NCBI RefSeq assembly: GCF_013409305.1
Contig: NZ_JACBZJ010000001.1
Location: forward strand, 1,116,001-1,180,000
Source: Cellulomonas soli
Lineage (GTDB): Bacteria > Actinomycetota > Actinomycetes > Actinomycetales > Cellulomonadaceae
Length of the DNA stretch: 64,000 bases
Direction of reading: 5' to 3'
Shown piece after piece: positions 53,044 through 61,377 of this stretch. A program made the position numbers and the translations under genes. Position 1 is the first letter of the stretch; the number at the start of each line of letters is the position of its first letter. Below the pieces are notes generated by a model. The model saw only the letters and a program-made list of their open reading frames with translations. It did not search any database and was not told where the DNA came from.

Positions 53044-54354
53044 TCAGGCCCGCGACCTGCGGCGTCGGCGGTGTCCGACGACGGTGCGTCCGACCAGTCC
53101 GACGGCCATGACCCCGAGCCCGGCGAGGACCACATGCGGCGGCAGGGCGGCGACCAGCCCGAGGCACCCGAGCAGCCCGAGCACCTGCAGCGCGCGCGGG
53201 GTGCGGCGGTCCGCGCCGGTCTGGTTGAGCGCCGCGGCGTTGGCGACCGCGTAATAGACGAGCACGCCGAACGAGGAGAAGCCGAGCACGCCGGTCAGGT
53301 CGACGGTGAGCACGAGCACGACCACGACCAGGCCGAGCGCGACCTCTGCGCGGGCAGGCACCGAGTGCCGGGTGTCGACCACGGTGAGCGCGGCGGGCAG
53401 GTCACCGCCGCGTCCCATCGCCAGGGCGGTGCGGCCGAGCCCGGCGAGCAGCGCGAGGAGCGCACCGAGCGAGGCGGCGACCGCCGCGACCCGCACGAAC
53501 GGGACGAGACCGGGTGCGACCTGCTCGGCGACGTCCACCAGCGGCACCACGGAGGCAGCGAGCCGGTCCGGGCCGAGGACGGCGAGCGTGGTCACGGCGA
53601 CGACCGCGTAGACCAGCACGGCCGCGGCCAGGCTGGCGGCCACCGCGCGCGGGATGGTCCGGCGCGGGTCACGGACCTCCTCGCCGAGCGAGGCGACCCG
53701 GGCGTAGCCGGCGAACGCGAAGAACAGCAGCGCGGCGGCCTGCGCGATCCCGGTGAGGCCGGCGGCGGTGGCCGTCCCGAGGTCGATCCGTCCGGCGTCC
53801 GCCCCGCGCCATCCGGCGACGACGAGAGCGGCCAGCACGAGGAGCACCCCGACGAGCAGCACGCGCGCCACCGCCACGGTGCGGGTCACCCCGCGCAGGT
53901 TCACCGCGACGAGCAGCACGACGACCCCCGCGGCGACCGGGCGCTGCCACGGCGCGGGGACCAGGGCGAGCGCGACGGTCGTGGCCATGACCGCGCAGGA
54001 CGCGACCTTGCCGGTGACGAACCCCCAACCGGCGACGAACCCCCACACCGGTCCGAGGCGTTCGCGCCCGAACGTGTAGGCGCCGCCGGACGTCGGGTAG
54101 GCGGCCGCGAGCTGGGCGGTCGACATCGCGTTCGCGTAGGCGACGACCGCGGCGAGCGCGAGCCCGAGCAGCAGACCCGTCCCGGCCGCACGAGCCGCGG
54201 GCGCGAGCGCGACGAACACGCCCGCGCCAAGCATGGACGACAGCCCGACGACGACCGCGTCGCCCGTGCCGAGGCGCCGGACGAGCGTGCCTGCCGCGGG
54301 ACGGTGCGGCTGCACGTCGGGGCGGTCGTGGCCGTCAGGCTGCGCGCGGATCAC
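53044..54354 (-). CDS. APC-family amino-acid permease
   Basis: About 436 aa, 12 TM helices. First TM motif GTGDAVVVGLSSMLGAGVFVALAPAARAAG near 27-55 and FFAFAGYARVASLGEEVRDPRRTIPRAV near 205-233 are typical APC substrate/ion sites. GTG 54354 is a compromise; ATG 54417 is possible and neither has a good ribosome site. Between a SAM-IV-controlled gene and GNAT; if transcribed from that riboswitch promoter, methionine or a related amino acid is a plausible substrate (inference). Confidence 0.83.
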   Translation of the reverse strand: MIRAQPDGHDRPDVQPHRPAAGTLVRRLGTGDAVVVGLSSMLGAGVFVALAPAARAAGTGLLLGLALAAVVAYANAMSTAQLAAAYPTSGGAYTFGRERLGPVWGFVAGWGFVTGKVASCAVMATTVALALVPAPWQRPVAAGVVVLLVAVNLRGVTRTVAVARVLLVGVLLVLAALVVAGWRGADAGRIDLGTATAAGLTGIAQAAALLFFAFAGYARVASLGEEVRDPRRTIPRAVAASLAAAVLVYAVVAVTTLAVLGPDRLAASVVPLVDVAEQVAPGLVPFVRVAAVAASLGALLALLAGLGRTALAMGRGGDLPAALTVVDTRHSVPARAEVALGLVVVVLVLTVDLTGVLGFSSFGVLVYYAVANAAALNQTGADRRTPRALQVLGLLGCLGLVAALPPHVVLAGLGVMAVGLVGRTVVGHRRRRRSRA

Positions 54355-54482
54355 CGCCCGATCCAAGCATCGGCGGGTCGGCCGCGGGCGTCCGGCGGAC
54401 GTCGGGTCGATGACCATCCGAGGTCGACCCGTCGCCACGGTCACCGCGCGGCACGACCCGCGGGGCCGCCGTGCGGGTCGGC

Positions 54483-55934
54483 TCAGTCGTCCAGAGCCGG
54501 GCCGCACGCGGCGGCCGCGGTGGCTGCCAGGTGGTCGAGCCCTCGCACCTCGACGAGCGGTCGGGTGTCGTCGACGACCGTCCAGCACCCCTCGACGACC
54601 TCGTACTGCGCGCGAGGGCCGTAGGCCAGGTACGAGGTGAGCGCGGCGATCAGCCGGTCCACGTACTCGCTCGTGCTGCCCACGCCGACCGACGCCCGGA
54701 TGGCCCCCTCGGAGGCACCGAGCCGGGCCAGCAGCGGGTGCGCGCAGAACCGTCCGTCGCGCACCCCGATGCCGTGCTCGGCCGACAGGTACGCGGCGAC
54801 CAGCCCCGGGTTGTGCCCCGCGACCGTGAACGTCACGACGCCGACAGGGTCGGTGGAGTCCGGCCAGATCCGCACGACGTCGACGCCGTCGATCGCGGCC
54901 AGGCCGTCGACCAGCCGGGTGCGCAGTACCTGCTCGTGCGCCTCGAGGGCACCGGCGGGCAGCGCCGCGAGCGTCTCGCACGCCTGGGCCAGCGCGATGG
55001 CGCCGATGACGTTGGGCGAGCCGGCCTCGTGCCGGGCCGGGGCCGGCTGCCAGACGGTGCGGTCGGCCCGCACGTCGCGCACCGCTCCCCCGCCGGCGAG
55101 GTAGGGAGCACCGGTGTCGAGCCAGTCGCGTCGACCGACGAGCGCGCCGGCCCCGAACGGCGCGTACGTCTTGTGGCCGGAGAACGCGACGTAGTCGGCG
55201 CCGGTCGCGGCCAGCGAGAACCCGCGGTGCGGCACGAGCTGAGCGCCGTCGACGACGACGCGGGCACCGGCCGCGTGCGCGAGGGCGACGACCTGCTCGA
55301 CGGGCAGCGCCTCCCCGGTCACGTTCGACGCGCCCGTCACCGCCACGAGCGCGTACGGCAAGCGTGCGAGCTCGTCGCGCAGCGAGGCGAGGGTGGCGGC
55401 GACCGTCGGCTCGACGGGAAGGATCGTCGCGGTGCGTCCGGTGGCCGACCCTGCGGCGCCACCGGCCTGCACCCAGGGCAGCAGGTTGGCGTGGTGCTCG
55501 ACGTCCAGCACGAGCACGCGCCCCCCGGTCGGCACGACGCCCGCGAGCAGGTTGAGGGAGTCGGTCGTGTTGCGGGTGATGACGGCGACGTCGTCCTCTC
55601 GTGCCCCGACGAACGCGGCGACGGCCCGCCGGGACGACTCGTACAGCGCGGTCGAGACCTGCGAGAGGTACCCGGCGCCGCGGTGCACGGAGGCGTAGAG
55701 CGGCAGGACCTCGGCGACCCGGGCCGTCACGGACTCCAGGGAGGGCGCGCTCGCCGCGTAGTCGAGGTTGGCGTAGACGCGGCTGGTGCCGTCGACGAGC
55801 GGGACGGTCGTGCTGCCACCCGTGACGGGGAGCAGCGCGTGCCGGGCGGTGTCCGCTACGAGGGCGGTGAACGTGCCGGTCGGGACGCCCGTGGCCTCGT
55901 CGGCACAGGTCAGCAGGTCGGTGAGAGTCGTCAT
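54483..55934 (-). CDS. Class V aminotransferase, cysteine-desulfurase-like (PLP)
   Basis: 483 aa, SufS/CsdA-like fold. Seen: YANLDYAASAPSLESV near 54 (the usual xYLDNAATTP), RNTTDSLNLLAG near 120, EHHANLLPW near 145, PLP lysine in YVAFSGHKTYAPFGAG near 250, and RASVGVGSTSEYVDRL near 435. It could release sulfur from cysteine or act on another sulfur amino acid. ATG 55934 with GGAGG six bases upstream. A SAM-IV riboswitch sits in its leader, so it is turned down when SAM is plentiful. Confidence 0.88.
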   Translation of the reverse strand: MTTLTDLLTCADEATGVPTGTFTALVADTARHALLPVTGGSTTVPLVDGTSRVYANLDYAASAPSLESVTARVAEVLPLYASVHRGAGYLSQVSTALYESSRRAVAAFVGAREDDVAVITRNTTDSLNLLAGVVPTGGRVLVLDVEHHANLLPWVQAGGAAGSATGRTATILPVEPTVAATLASLRDELARLPYALVAVTGASNVTGEALPVEQVVALAHAAGARVVVDGAQLVPHRGFSLAATGADYVAFSGHKTYAPFGAGALVGRRDWLDTGAPYLAGGGAVRDVRADRTVWQPAPARHEAGSPNVIGAIALAQACETLAALPAGALEAHEQVLRTRLVDGLAAIDGVDVVRIWPDSTDPVGVVTFTVAGHNPGLVAAYLSAEHGIGVRDGRFCAHPLLARLGASEGAIRASVGVGSTSEYVDRLIAALTSYLAYGPRAQYEVVEGCWTVVDDTRPLVEVRGLDHLAATAAAACGPALDD

Positions 55935-55974
55935 GGCATGCCTCCGGAACGGTCCGGGGACCCCGAGGTTCCCC

Positions 55975-56085
55975 GCGCTTGCCGTGCGCCGGGCGGCGGA
56001 CGGCCAGGTCGTCACCCGGGGCACCCCACCGCGGAAGGAGGGTTGCCGGCCAGCAAGCCGGGGCTACGCGCTGGCACTCGTGACC
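55975..56085 (-). promoter_or_regulatory. SAM-IV riboswitch in the leader of the desulfurase-like gene
   Basis: Read on the minus strand. Opens GGTCACGAGTGCCAGC, then GCCCCGGCTTGCTGGCCGGC, AACCCTCC, CCGCGGTGGGGTGCCCCGGG, and closes GTGACGACC, the order and conserved bases of SAM-IV aptamers as I know them. The 3' pseudoknot is present: GCTTGC (plus 56053-56058) can pair with GCAAGC (plus 55977-55982). Downstream, CCGGA-CCGT-TCCGG (55944-55957) can mask the GGAGG ribosome site, a likely off-switch. Confidence 0.88.
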
Positions 56086-56212
56086 TGGCTCGAGGATCGT
56101 GGCCGCGGGACGGCGATGTCAACGCGTGGCCCACGTCGATCTCACGATTCGAACCGGGCCCGGCACGTTCCTGCCCCGCGGCTCGGGACGGAACACCGCA
56201 GATCGAACAGTG

Positions 56213-56230
56213 GTTGAATGTTGCATCAAC
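56213..56230. promoter_or_regulatory. MarR/TetR-like palindrome upstream of LLM monooxygenase gene
   Basis: GTTGA (56213-56217), eight bases, TCAAC (56226-56230), ending 13 bases before the ATG. TTGAxTGTTGCATCAA-type sites are common for MarR-like repressors. No regulator gene is adjacent. Confidence 0.55.
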
Positions 56231-56243
56231 GACAGGAGCAGCC

Positions 56244-57299
56244 ATGACACTCGAGCTCGGCATCGACACGTTCGGCGACGTCACGAACGGCCCCGACGGC
56301 CGCCCCCTCAGCCAGGCGCAGGTGCTGCGGAACGTCGTCGAGCAGGGTGTGCTCGCCGACCGCGTCGGCCTGGACGCCATCGGCCTCGGCGAGCACCACC
56401 GCGACGACTTCGCGATCTCCAGCCCCGAGGTCGTGCTCGGTGCGATCGCGGCCCGCACCGAGCGGATCCGCCTCGGCTCGGCCGTCACCGTGCTGTCCTC
56501 CGACGACCCGATCCGGGTGTTCCAGCGCTACTCCACGCTCGACGCCGTCTCGAACGGCCGCGCCGAGATCACCGTCGGCCGCGGGTCGTTCACCGAGTCG
56601 TTCGGGCTGTTCGGCCTGCCTCTGAGCCGCTACGAGGAGCTGTTCGAGGAGAAGCTCGACCTGTTCGCCCACCTGCTGCACGGGGGGCCGGTCACCTGGT
56701 CGGGCGAGACCCGACCGCCGCTCGTCGAGCAGGACGTCTACCCGCCGCTCGAGCACGCACCCCTGCGCACCTGGGTCGGCGTCGGCGGCAGCCCCGAGTC
56801 CGTCATCCGCACGGCCCGGCACGGGCTGCACCTCATGCTCGCGATCATCGGCGGCGACCCGGCACGGTTCCGCCCCTACGTCGAGCTGTACCAGCGCGCG
56901 CAGAGCGAGCTCGGCACCGGTCCCGGCCTCGTCGGGCAGCACTCCCCCGGGCACGTCGCCGAGACCGACGAGCTCGCGCTCGCGCAGGTCTGGCCGCACT
57001 ACGAGCAGTACGTCGGCCGCATCGGCCGCGAGCGCGGCTGGCCCCCGCCCACGCGCGCGTCGTTCGAGGACGCGGCCGGCCCCGAAGGGGCGCTGTTCAT
57101 CGGGTCCCCGCAGACGGTCGCGGCGAAGATCGTGCGCTCGGCGCGGATCCTCGGGCTCGACCGGTTCGACCTGAAGGTCTCCCAGGGCCCGCTTGCGCAC
57201 GAGCTGACCATGCGCGGCATCGAGCTGTACGGCACCGAGGTCGCCCCGTTGGTCCGAGCCGCCCTCGCGGAGGACGCGGATTCACCCGCAGGCCCGTGA
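56244..57299 (+). CDS. LLM-class flavin-dependent monooxygenase (CE1758-like)
   Basis: 351 aa luciferase-like protein. Seen: LELGIDTFGDV at the start, DRVGLDAIGLGEHHRDDFAISSPEVVLGAIAARTERIRLGSAVTVLSSDDP near 38-90, FQRYSTLDAVSNGRAEITVGRGSF near 92-116, YGTEVAPLVR near 330. The subgroup is FMN-dependent in databases (family knowledge). ATG 56244 behind ACAGGAG. It lies exactly between a SAM-IV and a SAM-I riboswitch, and LLM enzymes include alkanesulfonate monooxygenases, so a role in sulfur scavenging is plausible; no SsuD signature was confirmed. Confidence 0.87.
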   Translation: MTLELGIDTFGDVTNGPDGRPLSQAQVLRNVVEQGVLADRVGLDAIGLGEHHRDDFAISSPEVVLGAIAARTERIRLGSAVTVLSSDDPIRVFQRYSTLDAVSNGRAEITVGRGSFTESFGLFGLPLSRYEELFEEKLDLFAHLLHGGPVTWSGETRPPLVEQDVYPPLEHAPLRTWVGVGGSPESVIRTARHGLHLMLAIIGGDPARFRPYVELYQRAQSELGTGPGLVGQHSPGHVAETDELALAQVWPHYEQYVGRIGRERGWPPPTRASFEDAAGPEGALFIGSPQTVAAKIVRSARILGLDRFDLKVSQGPLAHELTMRGIELYGTEVAPLVRAALAEDADSPAGP

Positions 57300-57344
57300 G
57301 ATGACGGTCCGACACCTCCGCGGACTGGCGTAGCATCCCGGCAA

Positions 57345-57446
57345 CCATCCAGAGCGGCTGAGAGATCTGGCTCGACGACGCCGCAGCAACCCGCAGGTCC
57401 CGGTCCGCCGGGCACTGGCCGAGGGTGCTACCGCCAGGACCGATGG
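57345..57446 (+). promoter_or_regulatory. SAM-I (S-box) riboswitch upstream of rhodanese-metZ
   Basis: Conserved S-box core: CAGAGCGGCTGAGAGATCTGG, GACGCCGCAGCAACC, and GGTGCTACCGCCAG. P1 is CCATC (57345-57349) with GATGG (57442-57446). The ribosome site GGAGGA (57445-57450) overlaps the 3' arm of P1, so SAM binding should block translation of the rhodanese gene directly. A TAGCAT -10 lies at 57331. Confidence 0.92.
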
Positions 57447-57453
57447 AGGACGC

Positions 57454-57903
57454 ATGAGCGCGCACCCTGACGCCCGACCCGCCGCCGGCTACGCCGGAGA
57501 TCTCACCCCGCAGCAGGCGTGGGACCTGCTCGCCGACGACCCGGACGCCGTCCTGGTCGACGTGCGCACCGACGCCGAGTGGCGCTACGTCGGCGTGCCC
57601 GACCTGCGCGGGCTCGACCGGCAGGCCGCGCTCGTCGAGTGGGTCTCCTACCCCTCGGGCCAGCCCAACCCGCAGTTCCTCACCCAGGTCGCCGCCACGG
57701 GCGCGACCCCGGGCGACGGGCGAGCCCTGGTCTTCCTGTGCCGCTCCGGGCAGCGCTCGGTCGGCGCCGCGCAGGCCGCGACCACCGCCGGCTACGGCCC
57801 GGCGTACAACGTGCTCGAGGGCTTCGAGGGCGCCACGGGCGACGACGGCCACCGCGGCCACGAGGGCTGGCGCGCCGCCGGTCTGCCCTGGGTCCAGCCG
57901 TGA
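57454..57903 (+). CDS. Rhodanese-domain sulfurtransferase
   Basis: 149 aa single rhodanese domain. LTPQQAWDLLADDPDAVLVDVRTDAEW near 17-43, catalytic loop LVFLCRSGQRSVGAA near 92-106 with the persulfide Cys, and AYNVLEGFEG near 118. Directly under SAM-I control, coupled to metZ by a GTGA overlap; probably supplies or relays sulfur for homocysteine synthesis. ATG 57454 four bases after GGAGGA. Confidence 0.93.
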   Translation: MSAHPDARPAAGYAGDLTPQQAWDLLADDPDAVLVDVRTDAEWRYVGVPDLRGLDRQAALVEWVSYPSGQPNPQFLTQVAATGATPGDGRALVFLCRSGQRSVGAAQAATTAGYGPAYNVLEGFEGATGDDGHRGHEGWRAAGLPWVQP

Positions 57904-59171
57904 GCGCACCCGACCCGGAGACCCGCCGGACACCCGGCCCGGGCGACTGGGACACGCGTCGCGTCGACCGCAGCACGCTCCGTCCCGACACCCTGGCCGT
58001 CCGCGGCGGGCTGGTGCGCAGCGAGTTCCACGAGATGTCCGAGGGCCTGTTCCTCACCCAGGGCTACGTGTACGGCTCGGCCGCCGAGGCCGAGGCCGCG
58101 TTCGGCGGTGACGTCGACCGGTTCCTCTACTCCCGCTACGGCAACCCGACCGTCTCGACCTTCGAGGAGCGGCTGCGGCTGATCGAGGGCGCCGAGGCCG
58201 CGTACGCCACCGCCTCCGGCATGTCCGCGGTGTTCACCGCGCTGGCCGCGCTCGTCCGCTCCGGCTCGCGCATCGTCGCCGCCCGCGCACTGTTCGGCTC
58301 GACCGTCGTGATCTTCGACGAGATCCTCGCCGGCTGGGGCGTGCGCACCGACTACGTCGACGGGCACGAGCTCGCGCAGTGGGAGGCCGCACTGGCGACC
58401 CCCGCCGACGTCGTGTTCTTCGAGACGCCGTCCAACCCCATGCAGGACCTGGTCGACATCGCCGCGGTGTCCCGCCTCGCGCACGCCGCCGGGGCCACCG
58501 TCGTGGTCGACAACGTCTTCGCCACGCCCGTGCTCTCCCAGCCGCTCCCGCTCGGGGCCGACGTCGTCGTCTACTCGGCGACCAAGCACATCGACGGGCA
58601 GGGTCGTGTGCTCGGCGGCGCGATCCTCGGCTCGGACGAGTTCGTGCACGGGCCCGTGCAGACGCTCATCCGCAACACCGGGCCGTCGCTGTCGCCCTTC
58701 AACGCCTGGGTCCTGCTCAAGGGCCTGGAGACGATGTCGCTGCGCGTGCGGCACCAGACCGCCTCGGCCCTCACGCTGGCGACCTGGCTCGAGCAGCACC
58801 CCGCGGTCGAGTCCGTGCGCTACCCGTACCTGCCCTCGCACCCGCAGCACCAGCTGGCGCTGGCCCAGCAGGACGGCGGCGGCACGGTCGTCACCTTCAC
58901 GCTGCGCACGCCCGACGGCGCGGACGCAGCGGTCGCGAAGGCCTCGACGTTCGCCGTGCTCGACGCCCTACGGCTCGTCGACATCTCGAACAACCTCGGC
59001 GACGCCAAGTCGATCGTCACGCACCCCGCCACCACCACGCACCGCAAGCTCGGCCCCGAGGGCCGCGCGAAGGTCGGCATCGGCGAGGCCACCGTGCGGT
59101 TCTCCGTCGGGCTCGAGGACCCCGCCGACCTGCAGGACGACCTCGCGCAGGCCCTCGACCGGCTCGCCTGA
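57900..59171 (+). CDS. metZ: O-succinylhomoserine (O-acylhomoserine) sulfhydrylase
   Basis: PLP enzyme making homocysteine from acylhomoserine and sulfide. 423 aa, Cys/Met metabolism family. Seen: TQGYVYGSAAEAEAAFGG near 52, YSRYGNPTVSTFEERL near 78, ASGMSAVFTAL near 103, ETPSNPMQDLVDI near 175, PLP Lys in VYSATKHIDGQGRVLGG near 228, SVGLEDPADLQDDLAQAL near 402. GTG 57900 overlaps the rhodanese stop. Rhodanese-metZ pairing and SAM-I control are consistent with methionine synthesis. Confidence 0.94.
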   Translation: MSAPDPETRRTPGPGDWDTRRVDRSTLRPDTLAVRGGLVRSEFHEMSEGLFLTQGYVYGSAAEAEAAFGGDVDRFLYSRYGNPTVSTFEERLRLIEGAEAAYATASGMSAVFTALAALVRSGSRIVAARALFGSTVVIFDEILAGWGVRTDYVDGHELAQWEAALATPADVVFFETPSNPMQDLVDIAAVSRLAHAAGATVVVDNVFATPVLSQPLPLGADVVVYSATKHIDGQGRVLGGAILGSDEFVHGPVQTLIRNTGPSLSPFNAWVLLKGLETMSLRVRHQTASALTLATWLEQHPAVESVRYPYLPSHPQHQLALAQQDGGGTVVTFTLRTPDGADAAVAKASTFAVLDALRLVDISNNLGDAKSIVTHPATTTHRKLGPEGRAKVGIGEATVRFSVGLEDPADLQDDLAQALDRLA

Positions 59172-59281
59172 CCCCGTCTGGCGCGGTCTGGCCCGGTCTG
59201 GCCCCGGCAGGGAATAGCCGTCGGCCGCTCGGCGGTTGCTGACCGTGGCCGCCGCCGACGGCCACGACGGAGGGAACGGCC

Positions 59282-60727
59282 CTGACCAGCACGCCCGCAC
59301 CGACGGCCGACCCGGCCACGCCGCACGCCGACGGGGTGGGCCTGCGCTCCACGCGGGGGCCGCTGCTGCTGGCCATGATGGTGACGACCGGCCTCGTCGC
59401 GATCGACTCGACGATCCTGGCCACCGCGGTCCCGACGATCGTCGCCGACCTCGGCGGGTTCGCCAGCTTCCCGTGGCTGTTCTCGATCTACCTGCTCACG
59501 CAGGCCGTGAGCGTGCCGATCTACTCCAAGCTCGCGGACACCGTCGGTCGCAAGCCGATCATCCTGCTGGGCATCGGGCTGTTCCTTCTCGGGTCGGTGC
59601 TCTGCGGGTTCGCATGGAGCATGCCGGCGCTCATCGCGTTCCGCGCGGTGCAGGGTCTCGGTGCGGGCGCCGTGCAACCGATGGCGATCACGATCGTCGG
59701 CGACATCTACACGCTCGCCGAGCGTGCCCGTGCGCAGGGGTACATCGCGAGCGTGTGGGCGATCTCCTCCGTCGTCGGGCCGACGCTCGGCGGGGTGTTC
59801 TCCACGTACCTCGACTGGTCGTGGATCTTCTTCGTCAACGTGCCGCTCGGTGCGCTCGCCGCGTGGCTGGTCGTGCGGCACCACCACGAGTCCGTGGAGC
59901 GCAGGCCGCACCGGATCGACTGGGCGGGCGGGGCGTTGCTCACGCTCGCGACCACGCTGCTCGTCGTGGCCCTGCTGGAGGGCGGGCACGCCTGGGCGTG
60001 GGTCTCGATGCCCAGCATCGGCGCGCTCGCGCTCGGCACCGCCGCCGCTGTGGCGTTCGTGGCCGTGGAGCGACGGGCGACCGAGCCGGTGCTGCCGCTG
60101 CGGCTGCTGACCCGGAGGCTCCTGGCGACGACCGCGCTCATCTCCGTCGGGGTGGGCGTCATGCTCATGGGCGTCACCACGTACGTGCCGACGTTCCTCG
60201 AGGCGCTGCTCGGGGTGTCGCCGCTGGTGTCCGGGCTGGCACTGGCCGCCCTCACGCTCGGGTGGCCGCTGTCGGCCTCGCAGTCGGGCAAGGTCTACCT
60301 GCGGATCGGGTTCCGGCGCACGGTGCTCATCGGCGCGACGCTCACCGTGATCGCCGCCTGCGCGCTCGCCCTCACGTCACGGTCGCCGTCGGTCGTGGCG
60401 GTCGCCGCGACGTGCTTCGTCATGGGGATGGGCCTGGGGTTCGTGGCCGCGCCGAGCCTGATCGCCGCGCAGTCGTCCGTCGGGTGGGGCGAGCGGGGCG
60501 TCGTGACGGGCGCGAACATGTTCGCCCGGTCGATGGGCAGCGCCGTCGGTGTCGCCGCGCTCGGCGCTCTCGTCACGGGGTTCATGGGCGAGACGGACGC
60601 GGCGTCCGCCCCCGCACTGTTCAACGACGCCGCCACGGCCGTGTTCGCCGCGATCGCCGGGGTCGCCGCCCTGACCCTGCTCGTCGGGTTCGCCATGCCC
60701 CGCACGACCGCGACGACCGACGACTGA
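59282..60727 (+). CDS. MFS exporter, DHA2-like, probable CTG start
   Basis: 481 aa from CTG 59282, or 463 from GTG 59336. About 14 TM helices. TM1 motif LVAIDSTILATAVPTIVADLGG, motif A SKLADTVGRKPIILLG, and motif C SSVVGPTLGG. The ribosome site GGAGGGA (59269-59275) sits seven bases before CTG, and the extra residues TSTPAPTADPATPHADG resemble a normal cytoplasmic N-terminus; GTG 59336 has no site. Substrate unknown. Confidence 0.88.
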   Translation: MTSTPAPTADPATPHADGVGLRSTRGPLLLAMMVTTGLVAIDSTILATAVPTIVADLGGFASFPWLFSIYLLTQAVSVPIYSKLADTVGRKPIILLGIGLFLLGSVLCGFAWSMPALIAFRAVQGLGAGAVQPMAITIVGDIYTLAERARAQGYIASVWAISSVVGPTLGGVFSTYLDWSWIFFVNVPLGALAAWLVVRHHHESVERRPHRIDWAGGALLTLATTLLVVALLEGGHAWAWVSMPSIGALALGTAAAVAFVAVERRATEPVLPLRLLTRRLLATTALISVGVGVMLMGVTTYVPTFLEALLGVSPLVSGLALAALTLGWPLSASQSGKVYLRIGFRRTVLIGATLTVIAACALALTSRSPSVVAVAATCFVMGMGLGFVAAPSLIAAQSSVGWGERGVVTGANMFARSMGSAVGVAALGALVTGFMGETDAASAPALFNDAATAVFAAIAGVAALTLLVGFAMPRTTATTDD

Positions 60728-60759
60728 GCACCGCCCGCCCCGCACCGGACCGGACCGGC

Positions 60760-61248
60760 TCAGTCGCGCACGAGCCCCCCGTGGTACCGCAGCTCGTACA
60801 GGCGCTCGCCGCCCTCGCTGATCCACTCGGTGCCCGAGAAGTGCGTGACGTCGCCCTCGCTCGTGTCCGTGTAGGCGTACCCCTGGATCTCGTGCGCGAA
60901 CCCGCCGAGGAACCGGCCCTCGGCGTACATCGCGCTCAGGGCCGCGCGGATGACGAAGCCGGTGCGCGCCGCGTCGATCAGGTCGGGGCGCAGCAGGTAG
61001 CCGTAGTAGTTCATGGCCCACACCGGCTCACCCTCGAACGTCACGAGCTCCTGCCCGAGGAAGTCCGAGGCACCCACGTAGCTGTCGAGGTAGCCCCAGG
61101 GCCCCTCGGCGAAAGCCAGGTCGTGCGAACCGGTGCGTGAGGCGGGCACGGGCTCCCCGCCGCCGACATAGGTCACGGACTTCGCACGCACGACGAACCC
61201 CTCGAGCGCGACCACGTCGAGCGCCACGCCTGCGTCCTGCACCGTCAT
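60760..61248 (-). CDS. DUF5680-like protein
   Basis: 162 aa. Pattern LEGFVVRAKSVTYVGGGEPVPASRTGSHDLAFAEGPWGYLDSYVGASDFLGQELVTFEGEPVWAMNYYGYLL is the DUF5680 mark: a small ligand-binding-like domain often fused to XRE regulators, here alone. Function unknown. ATG 61248. Convergent with the exporter gene. Confidence 0.8.
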   Translation of the reverse strand: MTVQDAGVALDVVALEGFVVRAKSVTYVGGGEPVPASRTGSHDLAFAEGPWGYLDSYVGASDFLGQELVTFEGEPVWAMNYYGYLLRPDLIDAARTGFVIRAALSAMYAEGRFLGGFAHEIQGYAYTDTSEGDVTHFSGTEWISEGGERLYELRYHGGLVRD

Positions 61249-61329
61249 CGCACACCCCGTCTCGGAACCGGGAACCTGACCCGTCCGGCGACCGTAGCGC
61301 CCGGTACCCACAGGGTCTGGCGAGAGCGG

Positions 61330-61370
61330 ACGACGGCTGCCCCGGTCGTCCCGGACGGGGCAGCCGTCGT
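61330..61370 (-). terminator. 15-bp-stem terminator
   Basis: ACGACGGCTGCCCCG (61330-61344) pairs perfectly with CGGGGCAGCCGTCGT (61356-61370) over an 11-base loop, eight bases after the surface-protein stop on the minus strand. Confidence 0.85.
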
Positions 61371-61377
61371 CGTGCGA

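Noticed and set aside
57302..57313. -35 element for the SAM-I promoter
   Set aside because: Candidate hexamers match poorly or have wrong spacing to TAGCAT at 57331, so only the -10 is claimed.
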